From: an uncultured Lachnospiraceae bacterium
GTDB taxonomy: Bacteria > Bacillota > Clostridia > Lachnospirales > Lachnospiraceae
DNA length: 6,085 bases
Reading direction: 5' to 3'
Assembly: GCA_934394615.1 (NCBI GenBank)
Contig: CAKRRJ010000112.1
Span: forward strand, 1 to 6,085
Part shown: in pieces, positions 1 to 6,002 of the stretch
Position numbering within the stretch: the stretch's first letter is position 1
Layout: the number at the start of each line of letters is the position of its first letter
The notes under the pieces: generated by a model
What the model saw: the letters and a program-made list of their open reading frames with translations, nothing else
Databases searched by the model: none
What the model was told of the DNA's origin: nothing
Program-made: the position numbers and the translations under genes

Positions 1-38
1 TCATCTAACTGTAACTCTTCAAATTTTACTGTTTCCAT
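1..38 (-). CDS. Partial gene start, probable DEAD-box RNA helicase
   Basis: Only the first 12 codons are inside the window, reading METVKFEELQLD, and the frame runs off the left edge. The ATG at 38-36 has a GAGG ribosome binding site at 46-49, seven bases upstream, which is why this start is preferred over the ATG at 42, whose frame stops after seven codons. The pattern Phe-Glu-Glu-Leu followed by Leu-Asp resembles the N-terminus of DEAD-box ATP-dependent RNA helicases of the CshA/DeaD group, where an upstream aromatic residue precedes the Q-motif. This is recognition from a very short peptide, so the family call is tentative; that a gene starts here is better supported. It lies downstream of a strong terminator, so it is probably a separate unit. 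I see no convincing promoter in 39-161. Confidence 0.45.
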   Translation of the reverse strand, partial: METVKFEELQLD

Positions 39-161
39 TCATTTTCCTCATTCTATTTACAATCTGTTTTCGGGTTTCCGCAGATCTTGTTCCAGTGGGG
101 GAACACCGCGGCACAGGCATGCAAACACCTGCCTCGACAGATTTTTGCACACGATCACATG

Positions 162-198
162 AAAAAAGAAGATTCAGGAGGGTATTCTGAATCTTCTT
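162..198 (-). terminator. Intrinsic terminator of the kinase/regulator/L,D-transpeptidase unit
   Basis: On the minus strand a 12-bp perfect stem (arms 187-198 and 166-177, nine-base loop 178-186) is followed by a run of six U residues (167-162) that begins within the last stem pairs. It starts 51 bases after the transpeptidase stop codon and is the only strong hairpin plus U-tract downstream of that gene, so it should end the operon. The plus strand lacks an equivalent T-run. Confidence 0.9.
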
Positions 199-249
199 CA
201 GCACAATTTCGTATTCTAACATACAGGTTTTGGAATGTCAATTTTCTTT

Positions 250-1152
250 TCAAGTGCAATCCGGCGACAGTCCCTGATTGGTTCCATAGGTATTGTAAAT
301 CTGCTCGAAAGTTCCCTTCGGCGCCTGGGCGATAAACGATGCGCCACTGCCATACTTACCATAGAGCTTCATAATCTGGATCATCTGGTCTTTCTCGATG
401 GCTACGCAGCCGGATGTGTAATCCTTAAACTCACCCGCGCAGTGTAAAAACAATGCGGATCCCTGGTTTTTGATGCCGTTCGGGTTAAATCCTGCATCAA
501 TCGCGTAATCGTAATAACCTGCATAGCCGCTGCTGCCGACACGCTCACCCTCTTTGGACGTATCACGGCTCAGTTTATTGGTGTCGTCCTCCCATACATA
601 GGAATCGTCCACCTGAATATAATCGGAAGGGAAGCCCTCCAGCGCTTTTGCCTGTCCAAACGGTGTATTCATTTTAAATACTCCGATCGGCGTCGTTTTG
701 TCGCCGGAATGGCGGTGACTGCTCATGCCATTCATGCCGAGATGCCCGGTGGTCTCCACCTGTTTTGTCCAGGTTCCGTTCACGCTGCTCCGCTCAAACG
801 CGTATACATTACAGAGCGAACCTCCTGTTCCCTCTACAACAACCAGCACCCGTGCCTCATCCGGAAGCACAAAACGAGACACATCCGCGCTGCCTGCGAA
901 AACCGCTCCGCCCGCCTGTCCAGTGCTTCCTGCCGTTTCTGTGCCTGTGGATGCCGCGCTGGCAGATGTTTCTTCGGTTCTGGAAGCCGTCGGCGCACCG
1001 AAACTCACATTGACCGGTTTGCCGGAAACTCCCGGCTCCCCATACGAAACGCTGCTTTCTGTCTGAGCAGCGACAGCCTGCCCGCTTCCTGCCGTTAAAA
1101 CCGGCGCGGAAAGAATGGCCGCCGCCATATAAATTCCTGCATGAATTCCCAT
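250..1152 (-). CDS. Secreted L,D-transpeptidase (YkuD family)
   Basis: This 300-residue protein is a probable peptidoglycan L,D-transpeptidase, a cysteine enzyme that forms 3-3 (meso-Dap to meso-Dap) cross-links or related bonds outside the membrane. Residues 7-29 form a hydrophobic export segment ending in AVAA, a plausible signal peptidase I site. Residues 30-90 are a Ser/Thr/Ala/Gly-rich linker, and about 100-280 form the YkuD domain. Visible signature elements are TTPIGVF (153-159), YDYAI (214-218), FLHC with His237, and SGCVAI with catalytic Cys249. The ATG at 1152 was chosen because GGAGG (1161-1165) sits eight bases upstream. Oddly, the n-region before the hydrophobic segment has no Lys or Arg; a GTG at 1209 would add KKR but has poor ribosome binding site spacing. 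The gene follows the response regulator by 64 bases and is probably co-transcribed with it. Exact bond specificity cannot be read from sequence. Confidence 0.9.
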   Translation of the reverse strand: MGIHAGIYMAAAILSAPVLTAGSGQAVAAQTESSVSYGEPGVSGKPVNVSFGAPTASRTEETSASAASTGTETAGSTGQAGGAVFAGSADVSRFVLPDEARVLVVVEGTGGSLCNVYAFERSSVNGTWTKQVETTGHLGMNGMSSHRHSGDKTTPIGVFKMNTPFGQAKALEGFPSDYIQVDDSYVWEDDTNKLSRDTSKEGERVGSSGYAGYYDYAIDAGFNPNGIKNQGSALFLHCAGEFKDYTSGCVAIEKDQMIQIMKLYGKYGSGASFIAQAPKGTFEQIYNTYGTNQGLSPDCT

Positions 1153-1216
1153 GACTGATTCCTCCGTTCGTTTTTTCGGTTCTTCACCGCATCCTGACGG
1201 AAGCGGCACCTGACCT

Positions 1217-1909
1217 TTACACCTTAAACCGGTATCCCACGCCCCAGATTGTCTCAATGTACTGCGGCTTCGCAGTGTTAAACTCAATCTTCTCGCGGAT
1301 TTTCTTGATATGGACGGTTACCGTGGCAATATCGCCGATCGAATCCATATCCCAGATTTCCCGGAACAGTTCCTCCTTCGTATATACATGGTTCGGATTC
1401 TGCGCCAGGAAAGTCAAAAGGTCGAATTCCTTTGTCGTAAAATTTTTCTCCTCACCATTGATCCATACGCGGCGCGCGGTCTTGTCAATCTTTAAGCCGC
1501 GGATCTCAATGATCTCGTTGCCCGGATTTCCGCTTCCGATCAGCCTCTCATAGCGCGCCAGGTGCGCCTTCACGCGCGCTACCATCTCGCTCGGGCTGAA
1601 TGGCTTTGTCATATAGTCATCGGCGCCAAGTCCCAGTCCGCGGATCTTGTCGATGTCGTCCTTCTTTGCCGAGATCATAATGATCGGCGTGTTCTTGACC
1701 TCGCGGAACCGTTTGCAGATCTCAAAACCGTCCATGCCCGGAAGCATCAGATCCAGGATCAGAAGATCGAAATCCTCGTTTAAAGCGCGCTCTAGTCCCA
1801 CGTCGCCCTGCTCCTCTAATTCTACTTCAAAACCGCTCAGCTCCAGATAATCCTTCTCAAGCTCTGCGATGCTCGTCTCATCTTCAATGATCAGTATTCT
1901 GCTGCTCAC
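1217..1909 (-). CDS. OmpR/PhoB-family response regulator
   Basis: This 230-residue cytoplasmic transcription regulator is the partner of the adjacent kinase. The receiver domain spans about residues 3-118, with the acidic pair Glu9-Asp10, phosphoacceptor Asp53 in LILDLMLPGMDG, the switch Ser80 (ISA) and conserved Lys102 (TKPF). A winged-helix DNA-binding domain covers about 130-230 and ends in the typical IWGVGYRF motif. The start is the GTG at 1909: an AGGAGGT ribosome binding site at 1918-1924 lies eight bases upstream, and the product then begins directly at the receiver strand (SSRILIIEDE). An ATG at 1960 would add a 17-residue extension with no family counterpart. The start overlaps the end of the kinase gene by 26 bases, so translation is likely coupled. 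Its targets are unknown; the downstream transpeptidase gene is the obvious candidate for shared function. Confidence 0.95.
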   Translation of the reverse strand: MSSRILIIEDETSIAELEKDYLELSGFEVELEEQGDVGLERALNEDFDLLILDLMLPGMDGFEICKRFREVKNTPIIMISAKKDDIDKIRGLGLGADDYMTKPFSPSEMVARVKAHLARYERLIGSGNPGNEIIEIRGLKIDKTARRVWINGEEKNFTTKEFDLLTFLAQNPNHVYTKEELFREIWDMDSIGDIATVTVHIKKIREKIEFNTAKPQYIETIWGVGYRFKV

Positions 1910-2999
1910 TTTGCAATACCTCCTGATATTTTCTAAGCACAAAATGCATCTCTGTGCCAATGCCTTCTTTGCTGGTCGCCCAGATGCGGCCGCCGTGGTC
2001 TTCTATGATCTTTTTTACAATGGAAAGTCCGATTCCACTTCCGCCCTTCGACGAATTCCGGGAAGAATCCGTGCGGTAAAACCGGTCGAAAATGTACGGA
2101 AGGTCTTTGGTCGCAATGCCCTTACCGTTGTCCTCAATCTCCACCTGGATAAAATCGCCCACATCCTTGATGCGGATGTTGATGATGCCCTTCGGCTTAT
2201 CCAGATACTTCACGGAGTTGCTGATGATGTTGTTGATGACGCGCTTCATCTGCTCCGCGTCGGCAATGACCTCCACATCCTCGTTGACATAGTTAAAATA
2301 TCCGAGCTCAATGCCGCGGGATTCCATATCCAGCCCAACCTCCTCCGCACAGTCACGGAAGTAGCTGTTGACGTTGATCTTGGAAAACGTGTACGGGATC
2401 TTGTTTGTGTCAATTTTGGAATAAAAGGTCAGTTCATCGATCAGGCGGTCCATGTCGTTCGCCTTGTTGTAGATCGTGCGGATGTATTTGTCCAGCTTTT
2501 CCGGAGAGGAAGCCACACCATCCAGAATACCCTCCACATATCCCTTGATGGCCGTGATCGGCGTTTTTAAGTCGTGGGAAATGTTGCTGATGAGCTCCTT
2601 ATTTTCCAGGTCGTACTGAATCTTCTGCTCAGCGCTCTCCTTCAGACGGATGCGCATCTCCTCAAAATCCTGGCACAGCTCTCCGATCTCGTCGTCCTCC
2701 TCAATGTCGAGCGTGAAATCCAGGTTGCCGTCGCGAATCTTCCGGGTTGCCTCCTGAAGCTTGCTTAAAGGACGAAGCACCGAACGGTACACCCAGATTG
2801 TGAGGGAACCGCAGATAAACATGAGCATGAGTACAGCCGTCACCATAAGCTGGGCAACCATGCTCTTAACCTCCGGGCCAAATTCATCCATCCGGTAAAC
2901 CATAAACAGACGCCCCACCGAGAGCATCAGCCCCACAAACAGGATCGGCAGCACGCTGAACGTCACAAACGCAATGGCAAGACGTGTCTTTAATTTCAT
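1884..2999 (-). CDS. Membrane sensor histidine kinase with HAMP domain and short external loop
   Basis: This 371-residue two-component kinase phosphorylates the following response regulator. Two membrane segments (about 7-29 and 50-71) flank an outside loop of only about 20 residues, so there is no extracytoplasmic sensor domain. A HAMP linker follows (about 72-125, with RPLSKL and DEIGEL). The dimerisation/phosphoacceptor motif SHDLKTPI carries His142. The ATPase domain shows the N box (NNIISN, 256-261), G1 (DNGKGI, 290-295), the F box (FDRFYR, 304-309) and G2 (GGSGIGL, 319-325), all intact. The ATG at 2999 was chosen because AAAGAGGTG (3009-3017) lies nine bases upstream; an in-frame ATG at 3038 would place that site inside the gene and add residues unlike a kinase N-terminus. 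The kinase precedes its regulator, the reverse of the more common order. The signal is unknown; membrane or envelope perturbation is an inference. Confidence 0.95.
   Translation of the reverse strand: MKLKTRLAIAFVTFSVLPILFVGLMLSVGRLFMVYRMDEFGPEVKSMVAQLMVTAVLMLMFICGSLTIWVYRSVLRPLSKLQEATRKIRDGNLDFTLDIEEDDEIGELCQDFEEMRIRLKESAEQKIQYDLENKELISNISHDLKTPITAIKGYVEGILDGVASSPEKLDKYIRTIYNKANDMDRLIDELTFYSKIDTNKIPYTFSKINVNSYFRDCAEEVGLDMESRGIELGYFNYVNEDVEVIADAEQMKRVINNIISNSVKYLDKPKGIINIRIKDVGDFIQVEIEDNGKGIATKDLPYIFDRFYRTDSSRNSSKGGSGIGLSIVKKIIEDHGGRIWATSKEGIGTEMHFVLRKYQEVLQSEQQNTDH
1918..1924 (-). promoter_or_regulatory. Ribosome binding site fixing the GTG start of the response regulator
   Basis: The minus strand reads AGGAGGT, a near-perfect anti-16S match, eight bases before the GTG at 1909. 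It lies inside the last codons of the kinase gene. No ATG follows at suitable distance, so the rare start codon is well supported. Confidence 0.85.
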
Positions 3000-3008
3000 A
3001 AAAAATGC

Positions 3009-3017
3009 ACCTCTTTC
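3009..3017 (-). promoter_or_regulatory. Kinase ribosome binding site embedded in the hairpin
   Basis: The minus strand reads AAAGAGGTG, nine bases before the ATG at 2999. It decides the kinase start. Seven of its nine bases (3009-3015) lie in the 3' arm of the 12-bp inverted repeat and would be sequestered when the upstream arm is present in the same RNA. Confidence 0.7.
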
Positions 3018-3028
3018 TACTGATAACC

Positions 3029-3037
3029 AGTATAGCA
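3029..3037 (-). promoter_or_regulatory. Candidate extended -10 promoter for the kinase/regulator unit
   Basis: The minus strand reads TGCTATACT, a TGn-extended -10 element matching TATAAT at five of six positions. The hexamer 17 bases upstream (3052-3057, TACACG) is a poor -35, but extended -10 promoters often tolerate this, and the DNA further upstream (3058-3090) is AT-rich. Transcription would begin near 3022, inside the hairpin loop, giving a leader of about 20 bases with the ribosome binding site unpaired. This is motif-based only. Confidence 0.5.
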
Positions 3038-3087
3038 CAAGAGGTGCATTCCGTGTATTAAACTATTCTAAATTTTCAAACAATTAT

Positions 3088-3861
3088 TTAGTTTCCGCAT
3101 TCAATGCTGATCTCATTGAACTTCTCCAGGATATGTTCAATCTGGATCTGCTTTTTCTCCTCGCCGGCCTTATCGATGATGGCGTGACCCTGATGCATCA
3201 TCAGCAGGCGGTTGCCATACTCGACTGCATAGCGCAGGTTGTGGGTGACCATAATGGTTGTCAGTTTCTTTTCCTTTACAACCTTGTCGGTCAGTTCCAT
3301 GATAATGTCCGCGGTCTTCGGATCCAGCGCTGCGGTATGCTCATCCAGGATCAAAAACTCGATCGGGGTCATGGTGGACATTAACAGTGCCATTGCCTGG
3401 CGCTGGCCGCCGGAAAGCACGCCGACCTTCACATCCATCTTGTCTTCCAGGCCAAGGCCCAGCATATGAAGCTGCTCCCGGTAAAAGTCGATGCGCTGGC
3501 GGTTGGTGCCCGGACGGAGGTTGAACGCCTTGCCCTTGTTGTCTGCCAGTGCCATGTTCTCCAGGATTGTCATGGACGGGCAGGTTCCCATGGCCGGATT
3601 CTGGTACACGCGGCCAATGCGCTTCTGCCGCTTAAACTCCGGCATGTTCGTGATGTCTTTGCCGCCGATCTTAATCTGTCCTGCGTCCAGCGGAATGCTT
3701 CCGCAGATGAGGTTCAGCATGGAAGTTTTTCCGGAGCCATTGGAGCCGACTACCGATACAAACTGTCCGTCCTCGATGGAAAGGGAGAAATCGTTGAAGA
3801 GGCACATTTCATTGACTGTGCCTGCGTTATAATATTTATGAATATGGCTCAACTCAAGCAT
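3088..3861 (-). CDS. ABC transporter ATP-binding protein (TrpZ-type, amino-acid importer)
   Basis: This 257-residue cytoplasmic ATPase drives uptake through the adjacent permease. All ABC motifs are intact: Walker A GSNGSGKTS (39-47), Q-loop Gln87, signature LSGGQ (149-153), Walker B FLILDE (169-174), D-loop AALD (177-180) and the switch His207. The length is usual for a single-domain importer ATPase. The ATG at 3861 overlaps the permease stop by eight bases (ATGCTTGA), and a GGAAGG site lies nine bases upstream inside the permease gene, so the two are translationally coupled. Sequence style resembles the ATPases paired with branched-chain-type permeases, and the companion binding protein points to an aromatic amino acid as substrate. 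The stop codon is followed after 37 bases by the hairpin that probably ends the operon. Confidence 0.95.
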   Translation of the reverse strand: MLELSHIHKYYNAGTVNEMCLFNDFSLSIEDGQFVSVVGSNGSGKTSMLNLICGSIPLDAGQIKIGGKDITNMPEFKRQKRIGRVYQNPAMGTCPSMTILENMALADNKGKAFNLRPGTNRQRIDFYREQLHMLGLGLEDKMDVKVGVLSGGQRQAMALLMSTMTPIEFLILDEHTAALDPKTADIIMELTDKVVKEKKLTTIMVTHNLRYAVEYGNRLLMMHQGHAIIDKAGEEKKQIQIEHILEKFNEISIECGN

Positions 3862-4738
3862 GTGCCTTTACCTTCCTTTCTTTCCGGTTGCTGGCAACCA
3901 GAATGATCAAAAACAGAACTGCGGTGATGAGCTTTAAGTCGGATGCAGCCATGCCCAGGGCAATTGCCAGGGACACGCATGCCTTGTATACAATAGATCC
4001 GAAGACAACTGCTGTTGTTGCCTTTACGCTGCGGAACCGCTTTAACAGCTTCGTTCCGATGATGACGCTTGCCAGGCCGATGACCATGGTTCCGGTACCA
4101 GTGCTGACCTCAAAGAAGCCTTTCTGCTGACAGTACACACAGCCAGCCAGTGCTACAAAGCCGTTTGCCAGAGCCAGTCCCAGGATTTTTACCATGCCTT
4201 TGTCTTTTGCAAGAGAAGTAACTAAAACCTCATTATCGCCGACTGCCCGGAGCAGATATCCGGCGCGGGTCTTTAAGAACAGGTCAAGCAGCATCTTGCA
4301 GACCAGAACGATCACAAACAGAATGATGCAGACCAGATACGGATCCAGCGCTTTTGGAACTGCTGTTTCCAGAAATGCGTTCTCAAAAATAGTTTCCTTG
4401 CTGAAGATCGGCAGGTTTGCCTTTCCGGCGATCCGGAGGTTCACGGAATAAAGCGCTGTCATCATAATGATGCCCGAGAGAAGGTCCCGCACTTTCAGCT
4501 TTACATGGATCAGCCCGGTGATGCATCCGGCCAGAAGTCCCGCTGCAAAACTGATGAGCAGCGTCAGCGCCGGATGTACGCCCTTTAAAATCAGCATGGC
4601 TGTGACAGCTGCTCCCATCGGGAATGTGCCGTCCACAGACAGATCCGGGAAGTCCAGAATTTTATAGGTAATGTATAAGCCGAGTGCCATGATCGCGTAG
4701 ATCAGGCCTTCCTCGATGACACCAATGATGATAGACAT
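3854..4738 (-). CDS. ABC transporter permease (TrpY-type, BPD_transp_2 family)
   Basis: This 294-residue polytopic membrane protein forms the translocation channel. It is strongly hydrophobic with roughly eight membrane segments. The N-terminal ILDFPDLSVDGTF stretch (27-39) and the cytoplasmic TRAGYLLRAVGDNE loop (157-170), the likely ATPase-coupling region, are typical of the permease family shared with branched-chain amino acid and sugar importers, in the subgroup that pairs with ABC_sub_bind lipoproteins. The C-terminus is short and basic (NRKERKVKAHA). The ATG at 4738 has an AGAGGA-like ribosome binding site about seven bases upstream and begins 22 bases after the binding-protein stop. 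Only one permease gene is present, so the channel is presumably a homodimer (inference). Confidence 0.93.
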   Translation of the reverse strand: MSIIIGVIEEGLIYAIMALGLYITYKILDFPDLSVDGTFPMGAAVTAMLILKGVHPALTLLISFAAGLLAGCITGLIHVKLKVRDLLSGIIMMTALYSVNLRIAGKANLPIFSKETIFENAFLETAVPKALDPYLVCIILFVIVLVCKMLLDLFLKTRAGYLLRAVGDNEVLVTSLAKDKGMVKILGLALANGFVALAGCVYCQQKGFFEVSTGTGTMVIGLASVIIGTKLLKRFRSVKATTAVVFGSIVYKACVSLAIALGMAASDLKLITAVLFLIILVASNRKERKVKAHA

Positions 4739-4760
4739 GTGTTTTCCTCTTTCTTACACT

Positions 4761-5855
4761 CTAGTTGGTTGTGATCTCGTCGAACAGTGCTGCCGCATTG
4801 TCGGAAAGCTCTGCCGGGATTGTGATGCCAAGGTTTTCTGCAACCTTGTTATTTCCATAGAAAGCAGCCTCTTCGATGACCTCAAAGTTCATCTCGCTTG
4901 CCTTTTTCTCGCCCTTTAATACCTGTGCCGCCATCTTACCAGTCTGCTCGCCAAGGCTTACATAATCCAGTCCAACTGCTGCCAGGCAGCCAATCTTAAC
5001 CTGCTCGATCTCGCTTCCGAATACCGGAATGTTCTTCTTTGCTGCCTTATCCAGGATAACCGGAAGGGAGCTTACTACGGTGTTGTCGGTTAAGTTGTTG
5101 ATGCAGTCTACTTTCTCAACCAGTGCGTCTGCTGCTAACGGAATGTCTGCGGTAGAAGAAATGCCGCTCTCTACGATCTCAAAACCGTACTCCGGAGCTG
5201 CTTCTTTATACTCCTCAATTGCGGAAACAGAGTTGATCTCGCTGGTACTGTACATGATGCCGATGGTCTTTGCATCCGGAAGCATGGTACGAATCATCTT
5301 TAACTGGCTCTCAACCGGAAGTTTATCGCTGGTACCGGTAATCTCGCCAACCGGGGTTCCGTCCTCATTTGCAAGCTCTGCCAGAACCGGATCGGTTACT
5401 GCAGTGTAGATAACCGGAACGCCTGCGTCTTTTGCTGCGCTGTATGCGCTCTGTGCGATCGGAGTTGCAATGGCACAGATCAGATCTGCTTTCTTTGCCA
5501 GGAAGTTGTTCATGATCTGGCTTGCGGTGCCGCCGTCCGCCTGTGCGTTCTCATAAAGGACCGTCAGGTTCTTGCCTTCCACAATACCCTCGTCTGCCAG
5601 GCCCTGTAAAAATCCGGTGCGGCAGTTGTCTAAGGAGCCGTGCTCTGCGAACTGGCCAATGCCTACGGTGTATTCACCCTCTGCAAGTTCTACACCCTCT
5701 GCTGCCTCTGCGCTGGTTTCTTCTGCAGATGCCTCAGCGGTGGTCTCTGCTGCTGTTGTATCTGCCGCGGTCGTCTCTGCGGTCTTGCTTCCGCATCCTG
5801 CTAATGCCATCACTGCTGCCGCTGCTACTGCCATAACTTTTACACTTTTTTTCAT
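4761..5855 (-). CDS. ABC transporter substrate-binding lipoprotein (TrpX-type, ABC_sub_bind family)
   Basis: This 364-residue lipoprotein captures the substrate outside the membrane and delivers it to the permease. A lipoprotein signal peptide (basic MKK, hydrophobic 7-19, lipobox LAGC with lipidated Cys21) is followed by a low-complexity Thr/Ala/Glu linker (about 22-55) and a periplasmic-binding-type fold with two lobes (about 60-355). Recognisable segments include VGIGQFAEHGSLD (64-76) and the PVIYTAVTDP region, typical of the ABC_sub_bind (PF04392) family, whose characterised or crystallised members include aromatic amino acid binders. The ATG at 5855 was chosen because AGGAGG (5864-5869) sits eight bases upstream and the product begins exactly at the signal peptide; an ATG at 5975 would start within the terminator stem of the leader. 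It is the first gene of the operon and is controlled by the T-box leader. Tryptophan, tyrosine or phenylalanine is the likely ligand; which one is unresolved. Confidence 0.93.
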   Translation of the reverse strand: MKKSVKVMAVAAAAVMALAGCGSKTAETTAADTTAAETTAEASAEETSAEAAEGVELAEGEYTVGIGQFAEHGSLDNCRTGFLQGLADEGIVEGKNLTVLYENAQADGGTASQIMNNFLAKKADLICAIATPIAQSAYSAAKDAGVPVIYTAVTDPVLAELANEDGTPVGEITGTSDKLPVESQLKMIRTMLPDAKTIGIMYSTSEINSVSAIEEYKEAAPEYGFEIVESGISSTADIPLAADALVEKVDCINNLTDNTVVSSLPVILDKAAKKNIPVFGSEIEQVKIGCLAAVGLDYVSLGEQTGKMAAQVLKGEKKASEMNFEVIEEAAFYGNNKVAENLGITIPAELSDNAAALFDEITTN

Positions 5856-5961
5856 AATCTTTTCCTCCTGTTTGCCTTTCGGTTTTTCATTGTTTTCTTT
5901 TTTCACAAGGACAACCGTTTTCGGCCGGATGCTTATTTTGCCAACTGGTGGTTCATGGAAT

Positions 5962-6002
5962 AAAAAAAGTCCCAAATACAGATTTCATTCTGTATTTGAG
6001 AC
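5962..6002 (-). terminator. T-box attenuator terminator
   Basis: On the minus strand a 14-bp stem (arms 5989-6002 and 5969-5982, one G-U pair) closes a six-base loop (5983-5988) and is followed by seven U residues (5968-5962). It lies about 106 bases before the lipoprotein start codon. Its 5' arm shares 5994-6000 with the antiterminator, so only one structure can form at a time. Confidence 0.95.

Larger units (their letters stand above)
3004..3050 (-). terminator. Hairpin between transporter and kinase: likely terminator whose 3' arm contains the kinase ribosome binding site
   Basis: On the minus strand, perfect 12-bp arms (3039-3050 and 3004-3015) enclose a 23-base loop that itself holds a 5-bp inner stem (3028-3032 with 3018-3022). 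The 3' arm ends in UU and is followed by four more U residues (3003-3000) before the kinase ATG. It begins 37 bases after the ATPase stop codon, as expected for a terminator of the transporter operon. The 3' arm also contains most of the kinase Shine-Dalgarno sequence, so in a read-through transcript that site would be paired. The stem is only moderately GC-rich, so termination may be partial. Confidence 0.65.

Noticed and set aside
79..110. Small inverted repeat (GTTCC/GGAAC with flanking CCGC/GCGG)
   Set aside because: Arms of four to five bases are expected by chance, and there is no associated motif or U-tract.
19..222. Open frame of 67 codons on the minus strand
   Set aside because: It begins upstream of, and reads straight through, the strong intrinsic terminator at 162-198, has no ribosome binding site I can see, and overlaps the start of a better-supported gene in another frame.
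709..1098. Plus-strand open frames opposite the transpeptidase linker
   Set aside because: They are Cys/Arg/Pro-rich shadow translations of a Ser/Thr/Ala-rich coding region and have no recognisable domain.
1153..1216. Possible terminator or regulatory hairpin between the regulator and transpeptidase genes
   Set aside because: Only 3-4 bp pairings with bulges can be drawn and no U-tract follows a stem, so read-through is the simpler view.
1869..2570. Long open frame of 233 codons on the plus strand opposite the kinase
   Set aside because: It is antisense to a kinase with all conserved motifs intact, has no family resemblance and no proper ribosome binding site; it reflects the codon pattern of the real gene.
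3000..3038. ATG at 3038 as the kinase start
   Set aside because: The codons between would cover the ribosome binding site and hairpin; the ATG at 2999 has correct spacing and gives a normal kinase N-terminus.
5856..5975. Upstream ATG at 5975 as a start for the binding lipoprotein
   Set aside because: It would place 40 residues before the lipoprotein signal peptide and begin inside the T-box terminator stem; the ATG at 5855 has a perfect AGGAGG site.
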